Of a stretch of 40,178 nt of DNA, positions 1-6,702 are shown in pieces (within the stretch, counting starts at the first letter, position 1; the number at the start of each line of letters is the position of its first letter). The notes under the pieces were generated by a model. The model ran no database searches, was not told the origin of the DNA, and saw only the letters and a program-made list of their open reading frames with translations. Source of the DNA: Chloroflexota bacterium (lineage in GTDB: Bacteria > Chloroflexota > Dormibacteria > Dormibacterales > Dormibacteraceae); assembly GCA_005887685.1 (NCBI GenBank), contig VBHJ01000147.1:1-40178 (forward strand). Direction: 5' to 3'. The translations under genes were made by a program, and so were the position numbers.

Positions 1-429
1 AAACGTGAAAGGCTGGCCGGTGAAGAAGCCCTTGATTACCGCCAGCGCCTCTTCCAACCGGTCGATGCGTGTGCCCGCGGGCTCGTATGGAATGCCGGCC
101 AGCTCGTAGTCGGCGACCAGCCAACCAGCGCCGAGTCCGAGGTCGAGCCTCCCGTCGGAAAGAAGGTCAAGCGTCGCGGCCTCTTTAGCGAGCACCCAGG
201 GATGCCGGTAGTCGTTGTCAAAGACAAGCGAGCCGACGCGCAGCTTGGTCGTGGCGTCGGCCGCGGACATGAGGGCCGCGATCGGTCCCGGCTGTTCGTC
301 GAAGTGGTCGGGCAGATAGAGGCCCGAGTAGCCCATGGCTTCGATTGCCCTGGCCCTGTCGCGCCACTGTTTGCCGTTGTGAGCGCGATGCTCCTGGACG
401 CTGAACCGAAACGGCCTCGGCTTGCTCAC
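1..429 (-). CDS. LLM-class (F420/flavin-type) oxidoreductase, N-terminal part, cut by window edge
   Basis: The frame is open from a GTG at 429 to the left edge, giving 143 residues; the C-terminus lies outside the window. It reads SKPRPFRFSVQ at the N-terminus, then a stretch with YLPDHF, then the characteristic luciferase-like segments LDLLSDGRLDLGLGAGW and YELAGIPYEPAGTRIDRLEE. These match the N-terminal half of the TIM-barrel family of F420- or FMN-dependent oxidoreductases, in particular the subgroup often annotated TIGR03621. The substrate cannot be told from the sequence. The gene starts 22 bp downstream of tRNA-Phe on the same strand, so read-through transcription from the tRNA is possible. 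The choice of GTG is supported by the position of the conserved N-terminal strand and by the tRNA just upstream. Confidence 0.85.
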   Translation of the reverse strand, partial: MSKPRPFRFSVQEHRAHNGKQWRDRARAIEAMGYSGLYLPDHFDEQPGPIAALMSAADATTKLRVGSLVFDNDYRHPWVLAKEAATLDLLSDGRLDLGLGAGWLVADYELAGIPYEPAGTRIDRLEEALAVIKGFFTGQPFTF

Positions 430-450
430 CGGATCGACACTAACGGCTGA

Positions 451-527
451 TGGTGCCGAGGGCCGGATTTGAACCGGCGACACCTTGATTTTCAGTCAAG
501 TGCTCTACCAAGCTGAGCTACCTCGGC
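451..527 (-). tRNA. tRNA-Phe (GAA), CCA encoded
   Basis: A complete cloverleaf can be folded. The acceptor stem is GCCGAGG/CCTCGGC, the D-arm is GCTC/GAGC, the anticodon stem is CTTGA/TCAAG with loop CTGAAAA (anticodon GAA), and the T-arm is GCCGG/CCGGC with loop TTCAAAT. The discriminator is A and the 3' CCA is encoded at 451-453. Length is 77 nt. Confidence 0.98.
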
Positions 528-537
528 ACGGCGGGTA

Positions 538-543
538 ATTTTA
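538..543 (-). promoter_or_regulatory. Possible -10 box of tRNA-Phe
   Basis: TAAAAT on the minus strand lies 11 bp upstream of the mature tRNA 5' end, which would put the transcription start a few bases before the tRNA. No good -35 hexamer is visible 16-18 bp further upstream. Confidence 0.35.
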
Positions 544-573
544 TCGGCGGGCCGGATTCGACTCGTTAATCGC

Positions 574-602
574 TTGACAGCCCATGCCGCCCTTGCGAGA
601 CT
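574..602 (+). promoter_or_regulatory. Possible promoter of the small lipoprotein gene
   Basis: TTGACA at 574-579 is followed after 17 bp by GAGACT at 597-602. The -35 is perfect and the -10 matches at only three of six positions. The predicted start of transcription, near 609, lies about 35 bp before the ATG at 644. Confidence 0.35.
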
Positions 603-643
603 ACGTGCCCCATCTTGACCCCTGCAGCAATCTCGCAAAGCCG

Positions 644-1192
644 ATGACCTGGACTGCGCGCGCCATCGCCGGCCTGGCCATTGCGGCAGCCTTGACCGTC
701 GCCTGTGGATCCAGCCCCACCTCCAACTCTTCTGCGAAGTCTTCCCCAAGCAAAGCGGCCGAAATAACCACGGTTGATGCATGCTCCCTGGTTACCGCCT
801 CCGAGGCCTCCACGGCGGCCGGCGCCACGCTGACAAATCTCGCCGCCGGAACCGGAGCGTCAGTCCCCGGTGCGTGCATCTATGGAAGCCAGGACAGTCA
901 GGCTTCCGTGTTGGTTTTCGCGCAGACGTACCCGGACACGACGACCGCGGACTCGATCTCGCCCGACCAGCTCGCAGCTGTGCTCAACGGCCAGTACGGC
1001 ATTGCCAACGCCAAGGCGGTGACGGGCATCGGCGACAAGGCCTTCGAGTACACGTCCACCGGCGCGGGTGGCGGTGGCATCGTCATCTTCGTGTTCAAGG
1101 CCAACGTGGTCTTGTTGATCGCGGTCAGCCCCACGACAAGCTCGAGCGCTGTCGAGCTGCTGGCCCGAACCGCGGTCGGCCGCCTCAAGTAG
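644..1192 (+). CDS. Small secreted lipoprotein, DUF3558-like
   Basis: This encodes 182 residues from ATG 644. An upstream in-frame ATG at 584 would add 20 residues before the signal peptide and is less likely. The N-terminus is a lipoprotein signal: TWTAR, a hydrophobic stretch AIAGLAIAAAL, then LTVAC with the lipidated Cys around residue 18, followed by a Ser/Thr/Lys-rich linker. The exported part contains DACSLVTASEAS and PGACIYGS, resembling the first Cys motif of DUF3558-type actinobacterial lipoproteins, and a Gly-rich segment GAGGGGIVIFVF. The function is not known. It is one of the few plus-strand genes and lies between two minus-strand tRNA genes. The lipobox is slightly atypical (Thr at -3), so lipidation is likely but not certain. 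Confidence 0.7.
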   Translation: MTWTARAIAGLAIAAALTVACGSSPTSNSSAKSSPSKAAEITTVDACSLVTASEASTAAGATLTNLAAGTGASVPGACIYGSQDSQASVLVFAQTYPDTTTADSISPDQLAAVLNGQYGIANAKAVTGIGDKAFEYTSTGAGGGGIVIFVFKANVVLLIAVSPTTSSSAVELLARTAVGRLK

Positions 1193-1206
1193 GCCCGATT
1201 TCAAAG

Positions 1207-1280
1207 TGGGCGGTGATGGACTTGAACCAACGACCTCCTCGGTGTAAGCGAGGCGCTCTAGCCAGCTGAGCTAACCGCCC
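1207..1280 (-). tRNA. tRNA-Val (TAC), CCA not encoded
   Basis: The acceptor stem is GGGCGGT/ACCGCCC, the D-arm is GCTC/GAGC, the anticodon stem is CCTCG/CGAGG with loop CTTACAC (anticodon TAC), and the T-arm is GTTGG/CCATC with loop TTCAAGT. The discriminator at 1207 is A. The next bases read CTT, so CCA must be added after transcription. The T-stem holds one U-U mismatch. The gene lies 18 bp behind ctpA on the same strand. Confidence 0.95.
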
Positions 1281-1298
1281 GGAATCGCGTCAGCCAGT

Positions 1299-2498
1299 CT
1301 ACCCACCCGCCAGCAAAGTCAATGCGGCGTTCAACTGTGTGTCTTTGGCATAGCCGAGTGAGGGTTGCGTCACGTCGAACGCGTCCGACACCTGGGCCAG
1401 GGTCACGCTCACGTCGGGGGTAAGACCCTTGTGGTCGATCGTCACGCCGTTCGGCAAGAACCAGCGCTCCACCGTGAGGTGGACGTCGGACCCATCGCTC
1501 AGCACGAAGTCCTCCTGCACGGAGCCCTTGCCGAAGGTCGTCGTGCCCACCAGCATGGCCCGGTGATGGACCTGCAGCGAGCCGGCCACGATCTCCGCCG
1601 CCGACGCGCTGTTGGCATCGACCAGTACCACGAGCGGCACGCTTGGCGCAGCATGCTGGGAACCGACCTGGTGACGGTCCACCCCGTTGCGCCCGTGGGT
1701 CTCGAAGGTCTCCCCGCTGGTCACGAACTGGCTGATCACGTCGTCGGCCGCGGAGATGAAACCCCCAGGGTCGCTGCGTAAGTCGAGGATCATGCCGTTC
1801 GCACCCGAGATCCCGCTCTTCAACGCCGCCGCAAACTCGCCCGAAGTCTGCGAGCCGAACTGGTAGATCCGCACGTAAAGGACGCGATTTCCAACCATGG
1901 CCGAGCGAACGGTCGGGACCTGGATCTGCGCGCGGGTGATGTTGAACGTCAGCGTGTCCGCTCCTCGCAAGATCGTGAGAGTGACCTTGGTCCCCTCCGG
2001 TCCCTGGATCAAGGCCGTGGCCTGGTCGGCGGTGATGCCCTTGAGGTCCTTGTCCCCCACCTTGACGATCAGGTCGCCCCTCATCAGGCCGGCCTCTGCC
2101 GCCGGCGAGCCCGGAACGGTCCCTGTGATGGATGGATAGGTCGTGGTGCTGAAGCTCAGGTAGATGCCGATGCCCGTGTACCGCCCCTGGTAGCTCTGCT
2201 GGAGTTTCTTGTACTGGTCGGGGTTGAAGTACAGGGAGTACGGGTCGCCGAGACTGCTGACCAGGCCCTGCACACTGCCCTGCGAGAGCTTCGACGTGTT
2301 GACGTTGGTGTCGACGTAATCCGCCTGGATCAGGCGCGCCGCCTGCTGCACCTCGGTGAGGTCCACCCTCGAGACGTTTCGGTGCCCGAAATACGGAACG
2401 AACTCGGGGTAGGCCTGGTCGACGTACAAGCCGGCGACAAAACCAATGACGAGGATCAGCGCGACGGCGCCACCCCGCAGGGCGACGCTTCGATTCAT
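1299..2498 (-). CDS. ctpA: S41-family carboxyl-terminal processing peptidase
   Basis: This 399-residue secreted serine protease cleaves proteins near their C-termini. A membrane anchor spans about residues 8-28, a PDZ domain about 105-190, and the S41 domain follows. The catalytic Ser299 sits in NSASAAE and the Lys324 in TFGKGSVQ. Their spacing of 25 residues is the same as in the Ser/Lys dyad of E. coli Prc. The gene starts 9 bp after the M23 hydrolase stop and is the last protein gene of the ftsE-ftsX-M23-ctpA string. In other bacteria S41 proteases next to ftsEX control wall hydrolases or sporulation signals; processing of the neighbouring hydrolase is an inference. No clear ribosome binding site precedes the ATG, which suggests translational coupling. 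Confidence 0.95.
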   Translation of the reverse strand: MNRSVALRGGAVALILVIGFVAGLYVDQAYPEFVPYFGHRNVSRVDLTEVQQAARLIQADYVDTNVNTSKLSQGSVQGLVSSLGDPYSLYFNPDQYKKLQQSYQGRYTGIGIYLSFSTTTYPSITGTVPGSPAAEAGLMRGDLIVKVGDKDLKGITADQATALIQGPEGTKVTLTILRGADTLTFNITRAQIQVPTVRSAMVGNRVLYVRIYQFGSQTSGEFAAALKSGISGANGMILDLRSDPGGFISAADDVISQFVTSGETFETHGRNGVDRHQVGSQHAAPSVPLVVLVDANSASAAEIVAGSLQVHHRAMLVGTTTFGKGSVQEDFVLSDGSDVHLTVERWFLPNGVTIDHKGLTPDVSVTLAQVSDAFDVTQPSLGYAKDTQLNAALTLLAGG

Positions 2499-2507
2499 CT
2501 GGTCAGA

Positions 2508-3740
2508 CTAACAACCGAGCCAGATACAGGGGTTCTTGTAGACGCCGCCCACGCGGATCTCAAAATGCAGGTGAGGTCCGGTCGACCACCCAGTCGAACC
2601 CTCGAAGGCAACCGTGGTTCCACGGGGGACGACCTGCCCCGAGGAGAGCCCTGGTGCATACCCCGCCAGGTGTCCGTAGTAGGTCGAGTAGCCGTTGCCG
2701 TGGATGATCACGAGCAGGTTGCCGTAGCCGATGCTTCCCTGGTAGAGATATGCGACGCCGGTGTCGGCGGCCACGATCGGGGTCCCATACGGCCCGGCGA
2801 TGTCGACGCCTGTATGGATCTTGTGCGGGTAGGGACAGCCGGGGTCATACACCTCGAGGTAGAAGCTCGAACACCCGAAACCCTGGGTGATGCATGAATA
2901 TCCGCACGCCGGCACCGGCCATTCGAAGACGCCATTGCCTCCGCCCGCCTTCTCTGCTTGCGCGGCGTACTGCAGGTAGAGACTGGCGACCTGGGCATCG
3001 ATCGCAGCCCGCTCCTTCTGCACCGCTGCGTAGTCGGCGGCAATCTGAGCCTGCAGCTTGTGCTCCGCGGCCACCGCGGCCTGCTGGGTCGAAAGGTTTT
3101 TCTCCAGGTCGGCCTCGGTCGCCTTCTGCTGCTGCAGCAAGATCACGACCTGGCTGCGCTTCAGGTCCAGGTCGTTGGCGGCGATCGCCACCTGCCTGCG
3201 CTCATCGTCCAGGTTGGAAAGCAGGCGCTGGTCGGAAGCCGCAACCTGTTGGGCTCCGACGATTCGGTTCAAGAGCTGGTTGATGTTGTTCGAGGTCAGC
3301 GCCAGCTGGACGTAATTGACGCTCCCATGCGAATCGACGTAACGCAGTCGCTGGTTCAACAGCTCTTCCCGCACGCTGAAGTGAGCCTCGAGCCGGATCT
3401 GGGCCGCCTCGCCAAACCTGATCCTCATGTTCAGATCGTCGATCGCCGCCTGGGTCTGAGCGATGAGCGCCCTCTGGGCGCTGATCTGGTTGTTCAAGCT
3501 CACGATCAGCGCGTCGAGCGCATTGATCTGCGCCGCCACGTTGTTGTACTGCGCGATGAGGTTGTTGAGCTGATTCTCGTTGTTGACCTGCTGCCCGATG
3601 CCATTGTTGTAGGCGAGACAAGCCTGGTACACGGCCGGCGGGTCGCCCGAGTAGCAGTAGACCGCCGAGACCGTCTGGACCGACTGCGGCAGCGACCCGA
3701 GGGTCGCAAGAAGGGCGGCAAGCAGAAAGCGGGCTTTCAA
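2508..3740 (-). CDS. Coiled-coil M23 peptidoglycan hydrolase, EnvC/PcsB-type FtsEX partner
   Basis: This 410-residue exported protein has a signal peptide at about 1-26, a long coiled coil at about 48-265 rich in Gln, Asn and Ala, and a C-terminal LytM/M23 domain. The zinc ligands and active-site residues are all present: HTGVD (H309, D313), H357 and HLH (H390, H392). It should therefore be an active endopeptidase, unlike E. coli EnvC, which has lost catalytic residues and only activates amidases. The start is TTG, 2 bp after the ftsX stop. A GAGG sequence overlapping the end of ftsX serves as ribosome binding site. The position directly after ftsX suggests that the coiled coil docks on FtsX and is gated by FtsE ATP hydrolysis, as established for EnvC and PcsB. 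Confidence 0.92.
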   Translation of the reverse strand: MKARFLLAALLATLGSLPQSVQTVSAVYCYSGDPPAVYQACLAYNNGIGQQVNNENQLNNLIAQYNNVAAQINALDALIVSLNNQISAQRALIAQTQAAIDDLNMRIRFGEAAQIRLEAHFSVREELLNQRLRYVDSHGSVNYVQLALTSNNINQLLNRIVGAQQVAASDQRLLSNLDDERRQVAIAANDLDLKRSQVVILLQQQKATEADLEKNLSTQQAAVAAEHKLQAQIAADYAAVQKERAAIDAQVASLYLQYAAQAEKAGGGNGVFEWPVPACGYSCITQGFGCSSFYLEVYDPGCPYPHKIHTGVDIAGPYGTPIVAADTGVAYLYQGSIGYGNLLVIIHGNGYSTYYGHLAGYAPGLSSGQVVPRGTTVAFEGSTGWSTGPHLHFEIRVGGVYKNPCIWLGC

Positions 3741-3742
3741 GA

Positions 3743-4636
3743 TCAGATCCTCACGTAGCGGCGAACGCCGATGTAGCTGCCGAGTGCGCCGAGCAGCGCT
3801 CCGGCCAGAAGCAAGTCCGTGGCAAGGCTGGAGATGAATGCCGGGTCGTATGACAGCGGGATGAAACCCACGTCCGATTTGAAGCGAGACACGACCGGCT
3901 CATAGGAGATCACCAGAAGTGCCAGCGCGATGGCCGCCGCGACAAGGCCGGTCATGATGCCTTCGATCACAAACGGGCCACGCACGAACCATTCGGTGGC
4001 ACCGACCAGCTTCATGACCTCGATCTCCTTGCGACGGTGATACACGGCTGTGCGAATCGTGTTCATCACGATCACGATCGAGACGATGAGCAGGATGACC
4101 AGCAGGACGACGCCGGCGAGCCCCAACCACTGCGACAGCTGGAGCATTCGATTGATGAAGTCGCCCTGGTAGTTCGTTGGGTCGGTGGGGTCTACGCCAG
4201 ACCACTGCCGCGCCTTGGCGTCGATCGCGACAACGTCGCTCAGGTTCTTGACCTGAACGTCGAGCTTCGCGTCCAGCGGGTTGCCCTCGATCTGCTGTGC
4301 CAGGACGCCGTTCTGGGGATCGGCCTTGAACTGGGCAAGGGCCTCGTCCTTGGTGACGAACTTGACGCTCGCCACGCGCGGGTCGGCGGCGAGCTGCTGC
4401 TGGAAGTCGTAGACGTTTGTCAGCGGCGTGTCGTCGGAGACGTTGACCGAGATCTCGCTGACCTTGTCGCGAAAACCGTCCAACACCTGCGAGAACGCGT
4501 GGCCGACGAGGAGGTTGACCCCGGCCAGGATGAGGATGAGCGTGATCGACAGAACCGCGGCCAGGCTCACGGCCAGGTTCCGCCAGAAGCTCTGCCAGGC
4601 GCTATTGAACGCGAACTTGAGGTTTCGCAACATCAT
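3743..4636 (-). CDS. ftsX: Cell division protein FtsX
   Basis: This 297-residue membrane subunit of the FtsEX complex has four predicted membrane helices at about 21-44, 171-192, 220-245 and 270-290. A large extracellular loop at 45-170 would contact the wall hydrolase. The C-terminal half has the FtsX/MacB-type segment RTAVYHRRKEIEVMKLVGAT. I chose ATG 4636, with a second ATG directly behind it, because a GGCAGG ribosome site precedes it and because FtsX proteins normally start close to this Arg/Lys-rich helix. An in-frame ATG at 4696 would add 20 non-conserved residues. The start lies 35 bp inside the end of ftsE, so the two genes are translationally linked. Confidence 0.95.
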   Translation of the reverse strand: MMLRNLKFAFNSAWQSFWRNLAVSLAAVLSITLILILAGVNLLVGHAFSQVLDGFRDKVSEISVNVSDDTPLTNVYDFQQQLAADPRVASVKFVTKDEALAQFKADPQNGVLAQQIEGNPLDAKLDVQVKNLSDVVAIDAKARQWSGVDPTDPTNYQGDFINRMLQLSQWLGLAGVVLLVILLIVSIVIVMNTIRTAVYHRRKEIEVMKLVGATEWFVRGPFVIEGIMTGLVAAAIALALLVISYEPVVSRFKSDVGFIPLSYDPAFISSLATDLLLAGALLGALGSYIGVRRYVRI

Positions 4637-5345
4637 CGTGATACCTGCCTGAGCGGTCGTCTCTTGCGATCTGTCCCGCGTCGATGGCGATGACACGGCG
4701 GCGGAGGAGGTCGACGATCTCGCGGTTATGCGTCGCCATCACCACGGTTGCTCCGCGAGCGTTGATCCGGAGGAAGAGCTGCATGATCTCCCACGCAGTC
4801 GCGGGATCCAGGTTTCCCGTCGGCTCGTCGGCGATGATGAATCGCGGAGCGTGCACCAGCGCCCGCGCGATCGCGACGCGCTGCTGCTCGCCACCAGAAA
4901 GGTTCGCCGGGTACGTGTGTTCCTTGCCCGACAGGCTCACCGTGTCGAGCGCCTCGGCGACTCGCGACTGGATCTGGTGATCGGGCTCTCCCAGGACGCG
5001 CAGCGCGAATGCCACGTTCTCGTAAACCGTGAGGTTGGGCAAGAGCTTGAAGTCCTGGAACACGAGACCGACCTTGCGGCGGTAGTGGGGCAGCCTGCGC
5101 CGCTTCATGCGGCCCAGCTCGATGCCGTCGACGAAGATCTTGCCCTTGCTGGGCTTCTCCTCGCGGATCAGCAGGCGCACCAGGGTCGACTTGCCGGCGC
5201 CCGAAGGACCGACGAGGAACAGGAAGTCGCCCTCCGGGACCTCGAGATTGACGTCACGAAGAGCTTCAGTTCCAGTGGGGTACGTCTTGAAGACGTGCTG
5301 GAAGCTGATAACCGGCCGAGTTGCAAAATCCGGTGTCAAAACCAT
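4602..5345 (-). CDS. ftsE: Cell division ATP-binding protein FtsE
   Basis: This 247-residue ABC-type ATPase pairs with FtsX to couple ATP hydrolysis to wall hydrolase activation at the septum. Walker A is GPSGAGKST (about 46-54), the Q-loop is VFQDFKLLPNLTVYEN, the signature is LSGGEQQR (about 149) and Walker B is FIIADEPTGNLD. The chosen start is ATG 5345, with AAGAGA upstream. An ATG at 5453 would add 36 residues unlike the family, and the likely promoter lies inside that extension. The C-terminus after the H-loop (MATHNREIVD) runs about 35 residues, partly overlapped by ftsX. A convincing promoter lies at 5406-5434. Confidence 0.96.
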   Translation of the reverse strand: MVLTPDFATRPVISFQHVFKTYPTGTEALRDVNLEVPEGDFLFLVGPSGAGKSTLVRLLIREEKPSKGKIFVDGIELGRMKRRRLPHYRRKVGLVFQDFKLLPNLTVYENVAFALRVLGEPDHQIQSRVAEALDTVSLSGKEHTYPANLSGGEQQRVAIARALVHAPRFIIADEPTGNLDPATAWEIMQLFLRINARGATVVMATHNREIVDLLRRRVIAIDAGQIARDDRSGRYHDDVAKPQVRVQ

Positions 5346-5405
5346 TAGCTGCGTCTCTTGCTTTGTCGTTGCGTGCCCCCGGGCGCGCGTGGCTAGGTCG
5401 CGGGC

Positions 5406-5434
5406 AGTATAACGCAGCGTCCCGATCCGTCCAA
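5406..5434 (-). promoter_or_regulatory. Promoter of the ftsE-ftsX-M23-ctpA operon
   Basis: TTGGAC (5434-5429) is followed after exactly 17 bp by TATACT (5411-5406), matching the housekeeping sigma consensus at four of six and five of six positions. The predicted transcription start is near 5399, giving a leader of about 54 nt before the ftsE ATG at 5345. Confidence 0.6.
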
Positions 5435-5466
5435 CCCCTTCCCAGAGTGTCAAACAGTGGTTTAAC

Positions 5467-5569
5467 GAACGGGCGCGACGAGGCTTGCCCGTTCCGCAAC
5501 GCCCGGTTAGTCCGGACTATCAGGTATTTCTGAAGCTCGGATCCCCGGATGGTCCGGACTATCCGGGGA
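5467..5569. repeat. Cluster of three inverted repeats between prfB and ftsE
   Basis: Three perfect palindromic structures lie in about 100 bp. GAACGGGC (5467-5474) pairs with GCCCGTTC (5487-5494). TAGTCCGGACTA (5508-5519) is a 12-bp palindrome. TCCCCGGAT (5542-5550) pairs with ATCCGGGGA (5561-5569) and covers the prfB stop codon. The 12-mer GTCCGGACTATC occurs twice, at 5510 and 5552. None is followed by a convincing T-tract on the minus strand. They may be transcript 3'-end structures or a paired binding site upstream of the ftsE promoter. Confidence 0.7.
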
Positions 5570-6675
5570 GAGTGGCTCCGTTCTTGCTCAGGCGCCACCG
5601 CAGCCAGCTTTCGATGAAGGGATCGATCTCGCCGTCGAGCACCGCCTGCGCGTTCCCGACCTCCAGGCCCGTTCGCACGTCCTTGACCAGCGTGTAGGGC
5701 TGCAGGACGTAGTTCCGGATCTGAGACCCGAACTCGGCCGGCATGACCTGGCCGCGAATCTGGTCCAAGTGCTCGGCGGCCTCCTGCTGCTGGCGCTGGA
5801 ACAGCCGGGCTTTGAGCACCTTCATCGCCATCTCGCGGTTCTTCATCTGCGACCTCTCGTTCTGGCAGGTGACCACGATCCCGGTCGGAAGGTGCGTGAT
5901 CCGCACGGCCGAGTCTGTCTTGTTGACGTGCTGCCCACCCGCCCCGGTCGAGCGATACGTGTCGATCCGCAGGTCCTGGGGGTTGATCACGACCGCGGCC
6001 TCGTCGGTGCTCTCGAGCTCCGGCATCACCTCGACCAGCGCGAACGAAGTGTGTCTCCGGTGGTTCTGGTCGAACGGTGAGATCCTGACCAGCCGGTGGA
6101 CCCCATGCTCTGAGCGCAGGAGGCCGTACGCCCGCGCCCCGCGCACGATGAACGTGACGCTTTTCAGGCCTGCCTCCTCACCACGCGACTCGTCGATCAT
6201 CTCGGTCTCGAAATCACGGCGCTCGGCCCACTTGAGGTACATGCGCAGCAGCATCTCGACCCAGTCCTGCGCCTCCACCCCACCCTGGCCGACCGAGATG
6301 GTGACGACCGCGTTGTGGTTCGCGTACTGGTCGGTGAACAACAGGTCGAGCTCGTGGGAGCGCAGCTCCTTTTCCACCGAGGCTTGCTCGTCGGCCACCT
6401 GCTTCTCGAGCTCGGGATCGTCCTCACCCAGCTGCTCGAGCTCCACGACGTCGCGGGCGCGCCTCTCGAGGCGGTCCCACGTCGCGATCTGCTCCCTGTT
6501 CTCCGCCGCCTCGCGGGCCATCTGACCGGCGCGCTTCGGGTCGTCCCATACGCCGGGCTGGGTGAGCCGGGCGTCTAGCTCGTCAGCCCTCTTCCCTTTC
6601 GCGGGCAGGTCAAAGGTGCTCCTTGAGCTGAAGGATTCGGTTCAAAAGCTCCTTAGGTTTGAGTTCAGTGTCCAT
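5559..6675 (-). CDS. prfB: Peptide chain release factor 2, expressed through a programmed +1 frameshift
   Basis: RF2 recognises UGA and UAA stop codons and triggers peptide release on the ribosome. The full protein is 371 residues: 21 codons from ATG 6675, a +1 shift at CTT TGA (6615-6610), then 350 codons in the second frame. The frame resumes as [16 protein letters not shown]. The stop-codon recognition motif SPF falls at about 198-200 and the catalytic GGQ at about 246-248 in [17 protein letters not shown] lies 8 bp before the ATG, which starts 27 bp after the secA stop. Without the frameshift the second frame appears to start at an internal ATG (6521), which would wrongly shorten the protein by 51 residues. 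The stop codon lies within a strong inverted repeat. Confidence 0.96.
6609..6624 (-). promoter_or_regulatory. prfB programmed +1 frameshift site
   Basis: The minus strand reads AAGGAG CAC CTT TGA C. An internal Shine-Dalgarno-like AAGGAG sits three bases before the slippery CTT, and in-frame TGA is followed by C. Spacing and slip codon are identical to the classic E. coli site (AGGGGG TAT CTT TGA C). RF2 shortage lets the ribosome slip to GAC and complete RF2, an autoregulatory loop. Confidence 0.95.
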
Positions 6676-6702
6676 TAGATCTCCAGTTCTGCGGAATCGG
6701 CT

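Noticed and set aside
5321-5533. Small plus-strand open frames between ftsE and prfB
   Set aside because: They cross the likely ftsE promoter and palindromes, have no ribosome site and no recognisable sequence.
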